From the NCBI GenBank assembly GCA_944472135.2, contig OX235270.1:74099168-74163167 (forward strand): a DNA stretch of 64,000 nucleotides. Direction: 5' to 3'. Position 1 is the stretch's first letter; every line of letters starts with the position of its first letter. Below, in pieces: positions 1-11,559 of the stretch. The notes beneath the pieces are model-generated. The model had not been told where the DNA came from and did no database searches. It saw only the letters and a program-made list of their open reading frames with translations. The translations under genes were made by a program, and so were the position numbers. This stretch comes from Trichobilharzia regenti (taxonomy: Eukaryota > Platyhelminthes > Trematoda > Strigeidida > Schistosomatidae).

Positions 1-960
1 CTCCTGCTTGATTCAGAGTTCTGTCCATGTTGAAACTTTTCTGTTACAAATTTCTAGTGTGAGAACAATCCGCATATTCGAAATCTAATAAAAGTGCAAC
101 TTAAACTAGCTAATTTGTTTTATGTTTGTAATCGGTGCCAACATCTCCACATTGATAATAGATTCCTTTTAGGTTGACACGCGGTAGCACTTCCGGGTTA
201 GAGTTGGTTATGCATCAGCATATCCATACTGACGTACATCAATTTAACGACTAGATCCAGTGCAGTCATTATACGTTACGTCACTGTCACCTAGTCTTTG
301 TGAAAGTAAGAAACTAGGTCTGTTACCTCGTATCTAGGATCTGTGTATGTTTTGGTTATTAATCCCCCTGCTACGAACACCTTCTGTTTATCTAAGCATA
401 TCACCTACTTTGATATTTCCCCAATTAATAGTCTCATACTTTTGTTTTTTTTCCACTCACTCTGTAGGAAAATCGCTAGTTTTGGTGAATTTTTCACATT
501 GAATACCATGTGGATTGCTCATTCTTGTTGAAAAGTAGATTCAAGTTTATTCAAAATGATACCACGCTACAGTGTGCAGATTAAAAAATTCTAAGAGGCT
601 GCTTTAAAAACAAAAGTGTGTTGGTCCAAAAGATTTATACCTGGTCTTACATAGTTTCTTTTGTTTGATGAAATGTACTGGCCAACCCAAAAATTAATTA
701 TCACCTTGCCGAAATACTTTTTCTGACTATTATGAAGTACCTTCCACTTGACTCCATGACGTTTTCAAAAGAATGGCTACTGAACAAAGATTACTCTTTT
801 CGATAACTTCATCATCAGGCTCTACAGTTATATATACATTATAGTGAATGAATGAGTGAATTAGTGTTATGAACAACATTAATGCTGTTTAAATAACATC
901 GAATCAATAATATTGATAGATTACAGCTCAGTAGCATCAACATAAAATAAGCTGAATGTC
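1..960. other. AT-rich stretch, no recognised feature
   Basis: No reading frame, tRNA-like box or element terminus was recognised here. The only open frame (62 codons at 343-531) has no recognisable motif. Confidence 0.4.
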
Positions 961-964
961 AGAA

Positions 965-2513
965 TTATTATTATTATTGTATCCTTTAGTTCCTAGAGGA
1001 ACATAGGGCTTCAGCTGCGCACCTCCATTGCCTTCGGTTTTCTGACAACTTTTTCACCCTGCTCCAGGTCTGTCCACATGCTTTCATCTCCTCCTCTCAT
1101 GACCTCCTCCAAGTCACCCTTGCATTGACGACCAACTCGCCGCCTCCCTTTCGGGTTCCACTCGAGAAAAGGCTTGTCTAGTGATGTCACTTGATGGTTT
1201 CCTCAGCGTATGGCCAATCCATCTCCATTTCTTTCTGCCTATTTGTTTCACAATCGGTTCCTGGTTGGTTCGCTCATTGCCACAGATCCCTGTTGCTGAT
1301 CTTTTCTGGCCATCTGATCTTGAGTATTGAGCGGAGACAGCTGTTAATGAAGGTTTGAAGTTTGTTTGAGATACTCTTTATGACTCGCCAAGTCTCTGAT
1401 CCGTATAGTAGCACTGACTTCACATTGGAGTTGAAAATCCGGATCTTATTTTTGATGCTGATTGCTGTTGACCTCCACACAGATTTGAGAGTAATGAAAG
1501 CTTGTCTTGCTTTTCCGATTCTGGCTTTGATGTCCTCGTCAGTTCCGCCTGTAGTTGAGACGATGCTTCCCAGGTAGGTGAAGGAGGTTGTTTCTTTCAG
1601 GTTCTTCCCATTTATGCTGATTGTTGTCTGTTGTTGTTGTTGCTGTTGGCTAGGAATCTTCATCATCTCTGTTTTATCTATGTTCACCTGAAGTCCTATC
1701 TTTGATGCTTCTTCTGCCAACTTGTTACTTTTCATTTGCATATCTTCCAGTTTATGGGAAATCAGACATATATTATCGGCGAAATCCAGATCCTCCAAGT
1801 CTTTTGTGTCAGTCCATTTTATGCCTGTTCCCTCGTTGGTTGCCGTTGTCTGTCGCATTATCCAATCAATTGCAATCAGGAAGATCATTGGTGATAGTAG
1901 ACAGCCTTGTCGCACTCCCGTCCTCACTTCGAAGGCTTCCGTAAGTTTCCCGTTGTGGATTACTTGGCATGCAGCATTGTCGTATAACTGTTGGATGAGA
2001 TGTTTAATTGTCGATGGGACCCCGTAGTAGCGAAGTAGTTTCCAAATGACCTCTCGATCGACGCTGTCGAAGGCCTTTTCAAAGTCGATGAAGTTGAGAT
2101 GGAGAGGTGACTGCCATTCCAAGCTTTGTTCAATGATGATCCGTAGAGTGGCGATTTGATCAATACATGATTTGTTTCTCCTGAATCCAGCCTGTTCCGG
2201 ACGAAGTTTTTCATCTAGGGCTTGTTTGATTCTCTCCAGGATGATGCGACTTAGTATCTTGCTTGGAATGGACAGAAGCATAATTCCACGCCAGTTTTTA
2301 CATTGACTTAAGTCTCCTTTCTTTGGAAGTTTGAATAAGTATCCGTTCTTCCAATCCTCGGGTACTTTGCCCTCTTTCCACACCTTCTCCAGCAGTGGTG
2401 TCATCAAGTCCGCTGTTGTCTCTGGGTCTATTTTCAAAGCTTCTGCTGGGATTCCATCTGGTCCCGGTGTTTTCCCAGCTTTAAGCATCCTGATTGCATT
2501 CATGAATTTATAG
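965..2513 (-). mobile_element. RTE-clade LINE, 5'-truncated copy
   Basis: This is the 3' half of an RTE-type non-LTR retrotransposon (schistosome SR2/SR3-like). Read on the minus strand it holds most of the reverse transcriptase (RT), the C-terminal region (damaged by a frameshift near 1275), and a short 3' UTR reading 'aagccctatgttcc' that ends in a run of AAT triplets at 965-979. The same 3' terminus recurs at 27.8, 31.8, 44.4, 47.15 and 50.65 kb in this window. The copy breaks off at about 2513, just before the RT, which is typical of incomplete target-primed reverse transcription. It abuts a Penelope-like fragment in the same orientation. Confidence 0.9.
1274..2503 (-). pseudogene. RTE reverse transcriptase, 409-codon open fragment with FADN active site
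   Basis: The frame encodes the RT fingers and palm of an RTE LINE. Visible blocks are TPGPDGIPAEAL (residues 12-23), NFIDFEKAFDSVDRE (137-151, catalytic Asp140), GVRQGCLLSP (196-205) and LDFADNICLISH (239-250). The usual FADD box reads FADN: the second catalytic aspartate (residue 244, bases 1772-1774) is AAT instead of GAT, so the polymerase should be dead. A polyglutamine run of seven (residues 286-292) lies in the thumb-side linker. The endonuclease domain is missing and the C-terminus is cut by a frameshift. The start ATG is simply the first in the frame and is not a native start. The mutation and truncation are seen directly; loss of activity is inferred from the known two-Asp requirement. 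Confidence 0.88.
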
Positions 2514-2514
2514 T

Positions 2515-2817
2515 CTCTACTGAAGGCCAGGGCAGTATAAGGGGCTGGACTAGCTTCTTTTCAACACAGAGCACTGGTTGTTTGAGGCGAATTACATTAG
2601 CCTCTGCTGTTTGAAGCACGCGATGCTTCGATGGTTTTGGCAATTTATTGGGCACGCGGTATATGATATAGAAGGGTTCTTCTACGCTGGTTTTGTGGCC
2701 AGTTTGGACCAGATGGTCCAATATCGAGCTGTTAATGGTTTTTACTACACTTTTACTTAGCCATAGTGGGATATGTTCTCGAGCACGAAAAATCAATTTC
2801 CTAGAGCAACAGCCCAC
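2515..2817 (-). pseudogene. Penelope-like element, C-terminal GIY-YIG endonuclease fragment
   Basis: About 100 codons match the distal part of the PLE protein. The pattern is REHIPLWL (the R..EH.P.WL segment after the YIG core), SSILDHLVQTGH, a YRVPNKLPK segment, then TAEA..IR..QPVLCV and a final LILPWP. This order is the hallmark of PLE C-termini. The GIY-YIG core itself is absent, so this is a terminal scrap. It sits immediately beside the broken 5' end of the RTE copy, in the same orientation. Confidence 0.75.
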
Positions 2818-3194
2818 TTAAAATATTTATTACCTAAAAAACCCGACAGTATGCCGACGTACCGTTTCTAACGATTCGGAGAGATAAACAAAATGGCAAT
2901 TACACCACGATATGGTATTATAAAGTGGTTTACACCATTATCTTACTTAATCTTATGACTTCGGTTTCACATTTTAGTTGCAATATGCAACTTCAGACAC
3001 TGACAGAGAATTGAAGTGAGATTTGAAACAAACAGTATTTACCATAGGAAGAACAAGTTATCACAGTTTCCTTCATAATGATTTACTTCTCAAATATGAG
3101 AGGTATTTCTCCACCACCGGCATACCAACTCCAAGGATTTTACAAAAAATATAAACACGCACTCGCACATGATTCAGTAAAAGAGTAATAAACA

Positions 3195-3433
3195 AAAAAT
3201 ATTTTCAGGATTTCATCATGAGCTGACATTAGTTAGGGAACCATTGGAAAACCTGGGAGTACTGGACAGCTGTTTCGTCCTAGTTTAGGACTTTTGTTGA
3301 AGAGTCCCGAATTAGGACGAAACAGTTGTCCAGTACTCCCAGGTTTTCCAATGGTTCCCTAACTAATGTCAGCTCATGATGAAATCCTGAAACCAAACAA
3401 ATCCCTACAAACCAACACTTGAAAAAATATTTT
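3195..3433. mobile_element. Hairpin hammerhead SINE (family A) with 12-bp target duplication
   Basis: Bases 3207-3292 and 3303-3389 are reverse complements over about 86 bp with only a few mismatches, separated by a loop of about 10 nt. Each arm carries a hammerhead-like block (AGTCCC, loop, TAGGACGAAACA, TTGTCCAGTACTCCCAGG). The plus arm then continues into the family tail 'accaacacttg' ending at 3421. The unit is flanked by AAAAAATATTTT at 3195-3206 and again at 3422-3433. The tRNA-like head is missing from both arms. The TSD encloses both arms, so the inverted structure seems to have integrated as one piece. Confidence 0.85.
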
Positions 3434-3962
3434 ATTGATCAAAGTTACCAGTAGGCTATAGAAAATTTGGCATCTATATTTGCAGTCAAAACTATCGGGC
3501 AACAAACTTTTGGGAACATTAAAAATCCTATTCACCTTACCAATTATTGCAACTTACCTTATTGTTTCTAAAATCATCAACTAGCTGGGAATTGTGCTTT
3601 AAAGAGAAAATTTTCAGAAAAAAGCGTTAAAAAAAGGAAAAAACGAATTTGCTAATGCAAAACATCTTCGTGCGTGATTTGTTGTTTGTCTTTGAATGAG
3701 GTTAATTAGAATCTGTCTAACTTTTCTGTTTAGCATTATACTATAATACAGTTGTGAATATTAATTTTAATAATAACAGGAATTTAATACATAACATATT
3801 GTGTATAAGCACTGTAAACTGTTACTTCATAGAGTTAAACGTCACTGTCATACTTAGAGATATCAACTGTTTCCGTGTCATGAACCTAAAATGTATTATG
3901 TCCATGTATTGTGAAGTAAATTACAGAAAGGAAAAAGCCCACGATACTTTGAATAAATATGA

Positions 3963-4589
3963 TTATGTTCGCCTAACAAAGTAGAAGAATTAAGCTTTGT
4001 TGAAAAATGCCGTAAGGAAAACGGGTATTTAAAAGGATTTATCCTAAAGTACAGCAAAGAAAGAGATGAGAAAGAAAAGTCTCCAACAGTTGAAAAGAAA
4101 AAAGGGTTCATTTGCCTCCCATACAAAGGAGAAACAGTATCGCAAAAAATTGAAAAGAGGATGAAGGGAGCAATAAAGAGGTGCTTCCCTGCAGGCAATC
4201 TGGTGACACCGTACAGTACTACATTCTCTATAAGGCAATCGAAACTTGATAAGTACCCTGCCGATGTTACCTCCAACTGCATTTATAAATTTAGGTGCAC
4301 CTGCGGAATCAGGTACATTGGAATGACAGAAAGAAGGGCTTCTATCCGGTTTTCAGAGGATATTACAAGAAACTTATGCCTAAAAAGAAGCAGATATTTA
4401 CAAAGTGCAATTACCAGACACCTTGTGGATATGGGTCATTTTGTTGAGATTTCCAAATCCTTCAAAATACTGAACATACGAAGGACAGAGAATCTGCCAC
4501 GATTTGCTGAAACAATTGCAATCAAACGTCACAGACCAAACTTAAGAATACAGAAAGAGAATGTGGTCAATCTCTCACTCCCTTGGTAA
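3963..4589 (+). pseudogene. Penelope-like element protein, RT-thumb/linker plus GIY-YIG domain (about 208 codons open)
   Basis: From 3963 to the stop at 4587 the frame is uninterrupted. It begins in the linker after the RT (SFVEKCRKENGY, then KKGFICLPYKGETVS, a typical 'F..LPYKGE.VS..I' block). It continues to the Cys pair and GIY-YIG core (KFRCTCGIRYIGMTERR, near 4288-4338), the conserved HLVDMGH segment, and the C-terminal AETIAIKRHRPNLRIQ...NLSLPW. The RT upstream is missing, so no native start exists; an ATG at 4161 is internal. The clean frame suggests a fairly young copy. PLE endonucleases cut target DNA for integration, but without the RT this fragment cannot mobilise itself. Confidence 0.85.
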
Positions 4590-4900
4590 CCATTTCACTT
4601 TCATTACACTGATTAGTCATACACACTTGTGAGCTCAACTCACTAAGCAAGCTTTTAAATTGATGAACTTTAACCTTCTTGAGTTTCCATGTTGACACAG
4701 TTTACTAGATTTTTTTCTGTTTTCTGTCTTCCCTCACCCCCTCTTTTTCTTTCTTTTTTCATAGTTTTACAGTATATACATTGATGATGCGTTCACCTTA
4801 TAACGTTTCCTCTATTACCTTCCAAACAATGTTATTATTTATAACCATTGTAATTTCAGGTAGTTTGCAGGTGATGGGAACCTGTGAAATAGAATGATAT
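4590..4900 (+). mobile_element. PLE 3' untranslated region
   Basis: This follows the PLE stop codon. Near 4855-4895 the text 'atttcaggtagtttgcaggtgatgggaacctgtgaaat' is closely matched by 62635-62675 downstream of another PLE C-terminus. It is therefore part of the element's 3' end rather than host DNA. Confidence 0.6.
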
Positions 4901-5579
4901 CATTTTATACTGCAAATCTGGTCTTTCTTTCTCTATCGAAATTTATCAAGGGAACCAAATGTATGAAATATGATTTCATTTGTGACTGCAGAAAACAAAC
5001 GTTATCGAATCCGACGAATTTTATGAGGTCATTTAGAGATTCAGCGTCAACATTGTTTATCATAAAGCCTATTACAACACCAGTCATTGTACATGTTCTA
5101 AGATCATGTACTGAAACCGTAGATCTGTCTATTAGTTTGATTGGCAGGTGTCAGCTTCTCAGTTGAGCTGATAGTGAAGGGCAAAGAACGCTGACTTCTG
5201 CTTACGTATCTAAAGAGAACCAAGTGTCCCTTGTCTTGTCATTCACATAAAAAGCAACTTGTATTGTTACTAGTTGGTTTGGAAGTTTCCCCGGGATGAT
5301 ATCTCATCTTCAGAAGGACTTGGTTAGGTACTAGTTTGTTTTGAGTGGTGTCTTCGCAAACATGAGAATCTTGATGTCTAAAGAGGAATAGTGGTTATAA
5401 AATGCATTACAAGTGCTTTTAAGGGACAAATTGACGGTTTACTTAAATCACTTGGCTACCTAAATTTCCATTCAGTATAATGCGTAAACTCTTCTCCCCT
5501 TCTTATTGATTTACTCATCTAACCGTGTTTTTGAATCGCTGTATAAACTCTCACACACTTTTATTTCGCCGTAATGCAG

Positions 5580-5703
5580 AGCACTTCTCAGCAGAAATGA
5601 GGAGAAAATACCACAGAGTTTTGGATATTGTTTCAGATGGAACAACAAAGAGTCACACAATGTACTGCCGAATACCATTTCACTCGGAGATCCTGTACAA
5701 AGA
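5580..5703 (+). CDS. Possible host internal exon (unidentified gene)
   Basis: An acceptor-like tract (pyrimidine-rich, ending 'cgtaatgcag' at 5579) precedes about 41 uninterrupted codons, followed by a perfect donor GTAAGT at 5704. The peptide, including HFSAEMRRKYHRVLDIVS then HTMYCRIPFHSEILYK, has a balanced protein-like composition, unlike the Ile/Phe/Leu-rich chance frames nearby. The phases would be 1 at entry and 2 at exit. I do not recognise the family. No second exon with matching phase was found in the window, so this may be a lone exon in a long intron-rich gene or a chance frame. Confidence 0.4.
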
Positions 5704-5709
5704 GTAAGT

Positions 5710-7265
5710 ATTTTTGGAGCTTATATAGGCTGAAAATTCTGTACTGTGTCAGCATATTGTCTAGAATTTAGCTGATTTTTTTTACTAGGTACAATTAATG
5801 TCCATAAGTAAACTCAGCGGAAATATAAACCATTATAGATGAAAAGCAACTGTGTACAGTTGTTTTCTGTTTTGTTTATTTTCCCTTAGTTTCGTACAAC
5901 AGTTCAATAAATCTCTTTTTGTCATCGTCTTTGCACGGTAATCCTTTCTAATGTGCAAAATAAACGACATAGAAATTTTTACTTACTACATCCGTCTGGG
6001 AAGAAAATGCAAAGAATTAAAATCAATTGGGTTCGTGTAATGACACTGAAAAAGATGACTGCCTCAATCTCTTCATTTGCAAACCATGAAGTTGTATAGA
6101 TCCTTTCTAAAGAGAAGTACTTATAAGCTCAACAGTCCTTTACTTCTGATCTTCTAAATAAGACATATCTATGTTGAACACGCATTCTTATAGTAAAAAG
6201 GCTAGTTGAATGCAAAGCGACAATTTGGAAAGATGTCTGTATAGAGGGGTTCAAAACCACGGTGATATCATCATACAGTTGCGTGAATGAAGGTAATACT
6301 AACTGAGTTAGTAGGTGGAAATGAACAATGTTGATGACATTCAACTCAGGCAGCATGAAAACTCTCATTCTTTTTTGCGTGATCTAGACCTCCTGTGGAT
6401 TATCCAGCTGGTCTTGTAGATCCGACATGGAGATGACTCAAGAACAGATCAAATTAGCATCGATAATTAGATAACGGCCCGTTAGAATGGATGCCATAAT
6501 ACAAAAATTTGTGAAATTCACAGATCGTTAATTCCTTACATGTCAGGTAAAAAATATATAACATTGTTTGGTACGGTACATGTATTGTTAACTCCAAACT
6601 TAAAATAAAGAAAGAAAGATGAACATATCATAAGCACACATGATGCTCGCATGTAGATGACTCATCACAGCTGTCACAATGGACTTACACCCTCTTCATT
6701 GTTCTTAAGAGAATTTAAAAATGTTTGTTTGTGAGGATTTAATTGATTTCAAAGTAGTGTTGAAGATTTTTTCATGCCACTGGAAACTACTCATGATCCG
6801 GATAACAGTAAGGAAATTTTACTTTGTTCAGAGTCATCATCTCTGATGAGACAGCTTTCCAGTTCTCTATGGTCCTCTAACTGACGTCTCCTTGTGACGA
6901 GACACACCATGAATATTCGTATAATTTTATTCGTATAATTATTCGGATTTTTGATTTGTAGGAATTTTCATTTATTTCATTGTAGTTTTCATCACCAATG
7001 CAAAGTCCGAATATCAGTTGCGTGTCTGTCACTGGCTGTAGGATAGGTGTTTTAGAATTCGTAGTTAACTGGCTTCAATGTTGAGTGTGAAGCTGATACC
7101 TATCGACTCTGTTGCCTGGCAGTGGCGCTATTCCGCGAACTAACAGAAATCAGAATTTATTGGACATTGGACTTTAACCCATTGATAATTCACTCAGCGG
7201 ACACAGAATTTAAAATCCAGATCCTGGGTTTTAACCAGGGTGGAAATACTTATGATTACCTACTG
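5710..7265. other. AT-rich stretch, nothing recognised
   Basis: No element termini, tRNA-like boxes or convincing exons were seen. The short open frame at 6129-6368 (minus) has no motif. Confidence 0.35.
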
Positions 7266-7269
7266 GTAA

Positions 7270-7494
7270 AGAACCCCATTTTGTTGGGACGCTCGCTGAC
7301 CATGCACATGGCGCAGGGTTCGTTCCCCAACCTACGCACTCCTTTACCTCGCTAAGCCATAAATAATGCTGGTAAAGAGGAAAGGTAGGGCATGAGGCTA
7401 GCAACCCCATCCTGTAAAAATTAAACACTGCTACAGAAACTTCAAGTCTCTAGCTTGAAGTCCTATGTTCCACTGGGGAACGTGGAGGAAAAAA
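7270..7494 (+). mobile_element. tRNA/RTE chimeric SINE (family C), decayed copy
   Basis: The tRNA-like head contains 'gctgaccatgcacatgg' and a B-box-like GGGTTCGTTCCCC. It is followed by the family body 'cctttacctcgctaagcc', 'taaagaggaaagg', 'catgaggctagcaacccca' and 'ctacagaaacttcaag'. The tail is 'tgaagtcctatgttccactggggaacgtgg', which resembles the RTE 3' terminus. Sister copies lie at 8662-8880 and 37158-37384. Confidence 0.75.
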
Positions 7495-8661
7495 GGCCCA
7501 TTCTAGAGCAAAACAACCATTCAAAGATTCTCAATCTGATGTCGATTCATAAATAGATCTATAGTTATCTGATTATTCATTTTATATGCAGTTGACAGAG
7601 CTTTACAAACCCAAATTAGGTTGAATAAAATCCTGGCGCTATCTTTCCCAGTCGGACTTATACAAATATATAAGTTTGACGTAACCTTTTGTGTTCAAGA
7701 CTCAAAGCCGAATTTTGATCAGTTAGTGAAACAGTATGGTGCTAATGATGGGCTTACTATTCCTTTTATTAATGACGTTAAACAGTGATTGAGAAAGCAA
7801 CCAAGCACTGACCAAGTCGTATCATTGTTTTAACAATCTTCGTTATAGCAATTAAATTTTTCAATGCACACTGAAGTGCTCAGCTTGTCACCTACATTAG
7901 AATTAATCAGTTAACATTAAACGTAATACACAGAGTTTCAAAAGGAGCACTTTCACTAATGATTTTCCGAGTTCTAGTAACCCGATTCAACTGTTACATC
8001 TACTCTGGGCAATGCAGTCAGATACAATACTCTACACAAGGGCACTTCTCTCGAACAATATTCATTATAATAGCTGTTATACACTTTTGTGATTACTGCT
8101 TTCTTGGACAGATTTCTCAGACATCCTTATTTCACCATTCAATGTCTTAGCGGCTTGAATGTTTCTGATTTGAAACATCGTATCGCTAACCGGAATTCAT
8201 CTAGTCTGTATACCGACCAACGCATTTATCTTAATCAAGGCTGCTACGCATAGTGTTATCATCTAGTCTTGTTGATGACATATCATCACGTGTTGTATTG
8301 TGTTATACGCTGTCTCCTAGAGGAATTTGTTTTTAAGTGAGCTATAGTGGTCACTTCAAGAAGACCGTCAGCACTTGTGCTGTTGTTAGACAGGATAAAT
8401 ATGCCATCCATATGTCGAGACGTTACTGAACAGAGATTTTAAGCCTGTAGAAGGCATTGTTTCTTTGTCTTCGGTTATAAACGTTTATTTGGTGAGTCTA
8501 ATCTTATGATCTGACTCATTAACACCATTACTACTGCCCTTCTATTGGATTTGCGAAATACTTCCCATATGTTGATTCTTTTTTCCTGTGTACATAATAT
8601 TTTATCTTTACTGAATGTAATGAATTTAGCTCATATTTACAGGATAGCTGTTAACTATAAA

Positions 8662-8880
8662 TTGTGCCTCGGTAGCACAGCGGTTAGGATGCTGGCTGAC
8701 CATGCACATGGTCCGGGTTTCGACCCCCGGCCGACTCACTCCTTTACCTAGTTAAACCAGTAATAAAACTGGTAAAGAGGGAGGGTTGGGCATGAAGCTA
8801 GCAACCCCATACTGTAAAAATAAAACCTTGCAACAGAAACTTCAAGTTGGCTTGAAGCCCTGGGAACGTGAAGGAATATC
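8662..8880 (+). mobile_element. tRNA/RTE chimeric SINE (family C)
   Basis: This copy has the clearest pol III promoter of the family: A box TAGCACAGCGG at 8673-8683 and a B-box-like GGGTTTCGACCCC at 8715-8727. The body (8772-8850) is similar to the 5' UTR of the RTE copies at 27165-27240 and 41385-41460. The tail 'gaagccctgggaacgtgaagg' resembles the RTE 3' end. It encodes no protein. Confidence 0.82.
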
Positions 8881-8899
8881 AAAATAGATTCAACAGGCA

Positions 8900-11395
8900 A
8901 ACTTATTCATATTACGCGGTAAAATGAATGATTACCTTGATCGTTCTGTTCATGTTGGCTTTCATCCATCATCAAAATTGGGTTGAATGTGTCACCTACC
9001 CTTAGAGTTTCCTATCTTTTCATTTTGACCATTATTCAACAATGAAATATTTGAATACATACCTTAGCTGCCTTAATTCACGTATTTTTATAATTGTAGT
9101 ACCTAGAGAAAAAGCTGTTGAAAATAATTTTTGTTCGAGGGGTTTTAAAGCATTTCCTCAAAAAATATCATTTTCTGTGGGTACCACTAGGCTATAAGCG
9201 AAAAACGAGCCATTTCTGATGCAACAGTCCACAAATAATAGCACGAAATCATGAAGATGTAGTCAAGTATGCTTAACTACGAAGCCTGCTGCCCAGGTGT
9301 GACTATCAAATAAAATTTACTGCTACATCCTAGCAAGATTGGTTTACTGCAACTGATGAGCTTGGGAGTATGCTTTAACATCGCTCGTTTGTTCTAATGA
9401 ATGTTCATTTTAATGTTTATCGTTAGCTGCTCCATTTTACAATACCCAACTTTTTCCTGTATATAAACAGACCAATAGAATTTCATAAAAAAACTCTTCC
9501 ATCGAAATAAGCGACACCAAAAAGATTGTAAAATTTGTAAGTCTGAATTTTTCATTGGCAATAAATAACACTGAGTATGAAAATAAAATAAGTAGACACA
9601 TTTTCTATGTTATTAAGTGCCCATCTACCGAATAATTAGGATTCAGCATTTTTCTCTGATGACAAAAAGTAATTTGTCAGAGTTAGAAATATCTGCTCCT
9701 ACTTAGTTCCCTCTTAATTTAATCATTTAATGACGTAGATAATACTTCTTTCCTCCAGAAATTGATCGTTAGTGCTTATGACTTCATGAAAGAACCAATA
9801 TTTAGCAGTGGTATGGCTTGTGTTTACCTCCTTTATCCTTTTCTGTATGCCCCTAATTTTAGGTCTAATGGAGAAAAAACTAATCCCCTATCTAATCATT
9901 TATAAAATTATTTACATTGTGATTAAATATTGACCCTACAAAGAAAAAAACTGGACATTTTGAGTTGTATCCAGTATCACAGAATAACTGTCAATGTTTG
10001 CCGTAATTTGTTTTATTTCATACGTATTGTCTGAGTACGCGCGACATTTAGTGAGTGAAGAAAAATGAAACTGAAGCATATTTAAAAAGGGACGAGGTTT
10101 GGATGAAATGGAATGTGGATAAATGATAACATCAGTACGAGAAGCGATATCAAAAGGTGATATCTGTTGCAAGTTGTTGGACAAGATTTAGCAATTTTTA
10201 ACAAACGTGAAGCAAATGTTTCGTCGTGACATTCAGAAATTAAAACAATGAATGTTGTGCAAAACGAAATCAAAATGCGACTAAGGTCGAAATTATTGAA
10301 AGCATTTAGAATCAGCGGTTCAAAAATCATAGGAACGAAAAAAAGATATGTGGTTCGATAGATATTAACACCAAGGTAAAGTAAGTTATAATTTTGCGAA
10401 TTTCTCTATATAAACATCAAAAGACTGAAAGTAACAATTTAAGCAAGATGATATACATTTATTTTAACTCATCCGTTTCTCGTGAATCCTCTGAAATCCT
10501 GAGCCGGAAAAATTCGGTCTCTAATTACGATGAGTAATAGCGGACATGATGTGAAGATAAGCTGCAATGGGAACAGTCAAATCACAGTTAAAATTGTTTT
10601 CAAAACAAGGCTGTAGAGGAAAAGGGAATTCATATCCAAGATTTTGTAGTTTAATCATAGGACAAATCAATTAACACAGACGTTGTGGGAAACACCATGA
10701 ATTTGAGTCACAAGGTTAAATTCAGTCTATAATGAAATCACAAGGAAAATCCAAAATGAGTGTGATTTCTAGTGAATTCATAACTAGTCTGGCCCCTAAG
10801 CTCTTGATAGTTATAATCCCATAATTATTCTAGTGTATTCTTGATATCCTTTATTAGTCAACTGACTGTGTATGACCTTTTATGAGGTGGGACAATAAAA
10901 CTACTTGATATGGAAAACAAATTTGTTTATGTCGCCTAGTTGAAGGCTATTCAAAAACATTGTCAGAAGTAATTATCTAAAATGATGTAAAACCTTTTTA
11001 AGGTCTGTCAGTGTCCATTGTATGGTACAGTCATCTGTATTTTTGTGACAACAACTGCTGTTATTGACCTAAACGGAACATTCATCTCTTTCCGTCCTAA
11101 TGAATCGTCTATATTAGCAAACCTTATTCACCTATGGCATCAAATAATTAAAAGTTGATGCGTCATTGAAATTATTTCCAAAATATGTATTACAACTACA
11201 GAATCATCTTTCCAATGATCAGCTTTATATTATATTACCACTTGTTACGTAGATATAGTCATTGGTTTATGTTGTTGTTGTTGTGACTAAACTTCACTAG
11301 TTTTCATACTTAATTCTGCCTAAACAGGACGTTTTGATTTTGTTGATTGTGTATATATTCGAGAATAATTTTAGTTAAATAAAAACCTGGAAATC
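8900..11395. other. AT-rich stretch, nothing recognised
   Basis: Only short motif-free open frames occur here, for example 9936-10330 on the minus strand. No element ends or RNA genes were recognised. Confidence 0.35.
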
Positions 11396-11559
11396 GAAAA
11401 ATCCCGTTCTTATTTCATTGGGAAAGATCAAGGGGAGTAATTGTGAGTAATACAGAATATTCGTAGCTCCAAACAAGACTAGAAATTCTTTGATATTTGG
11501 GTATGGGTTGTGCTTGACTTAAATTGATTACGTTAGCAGCAACAACTCCATTATCACAC

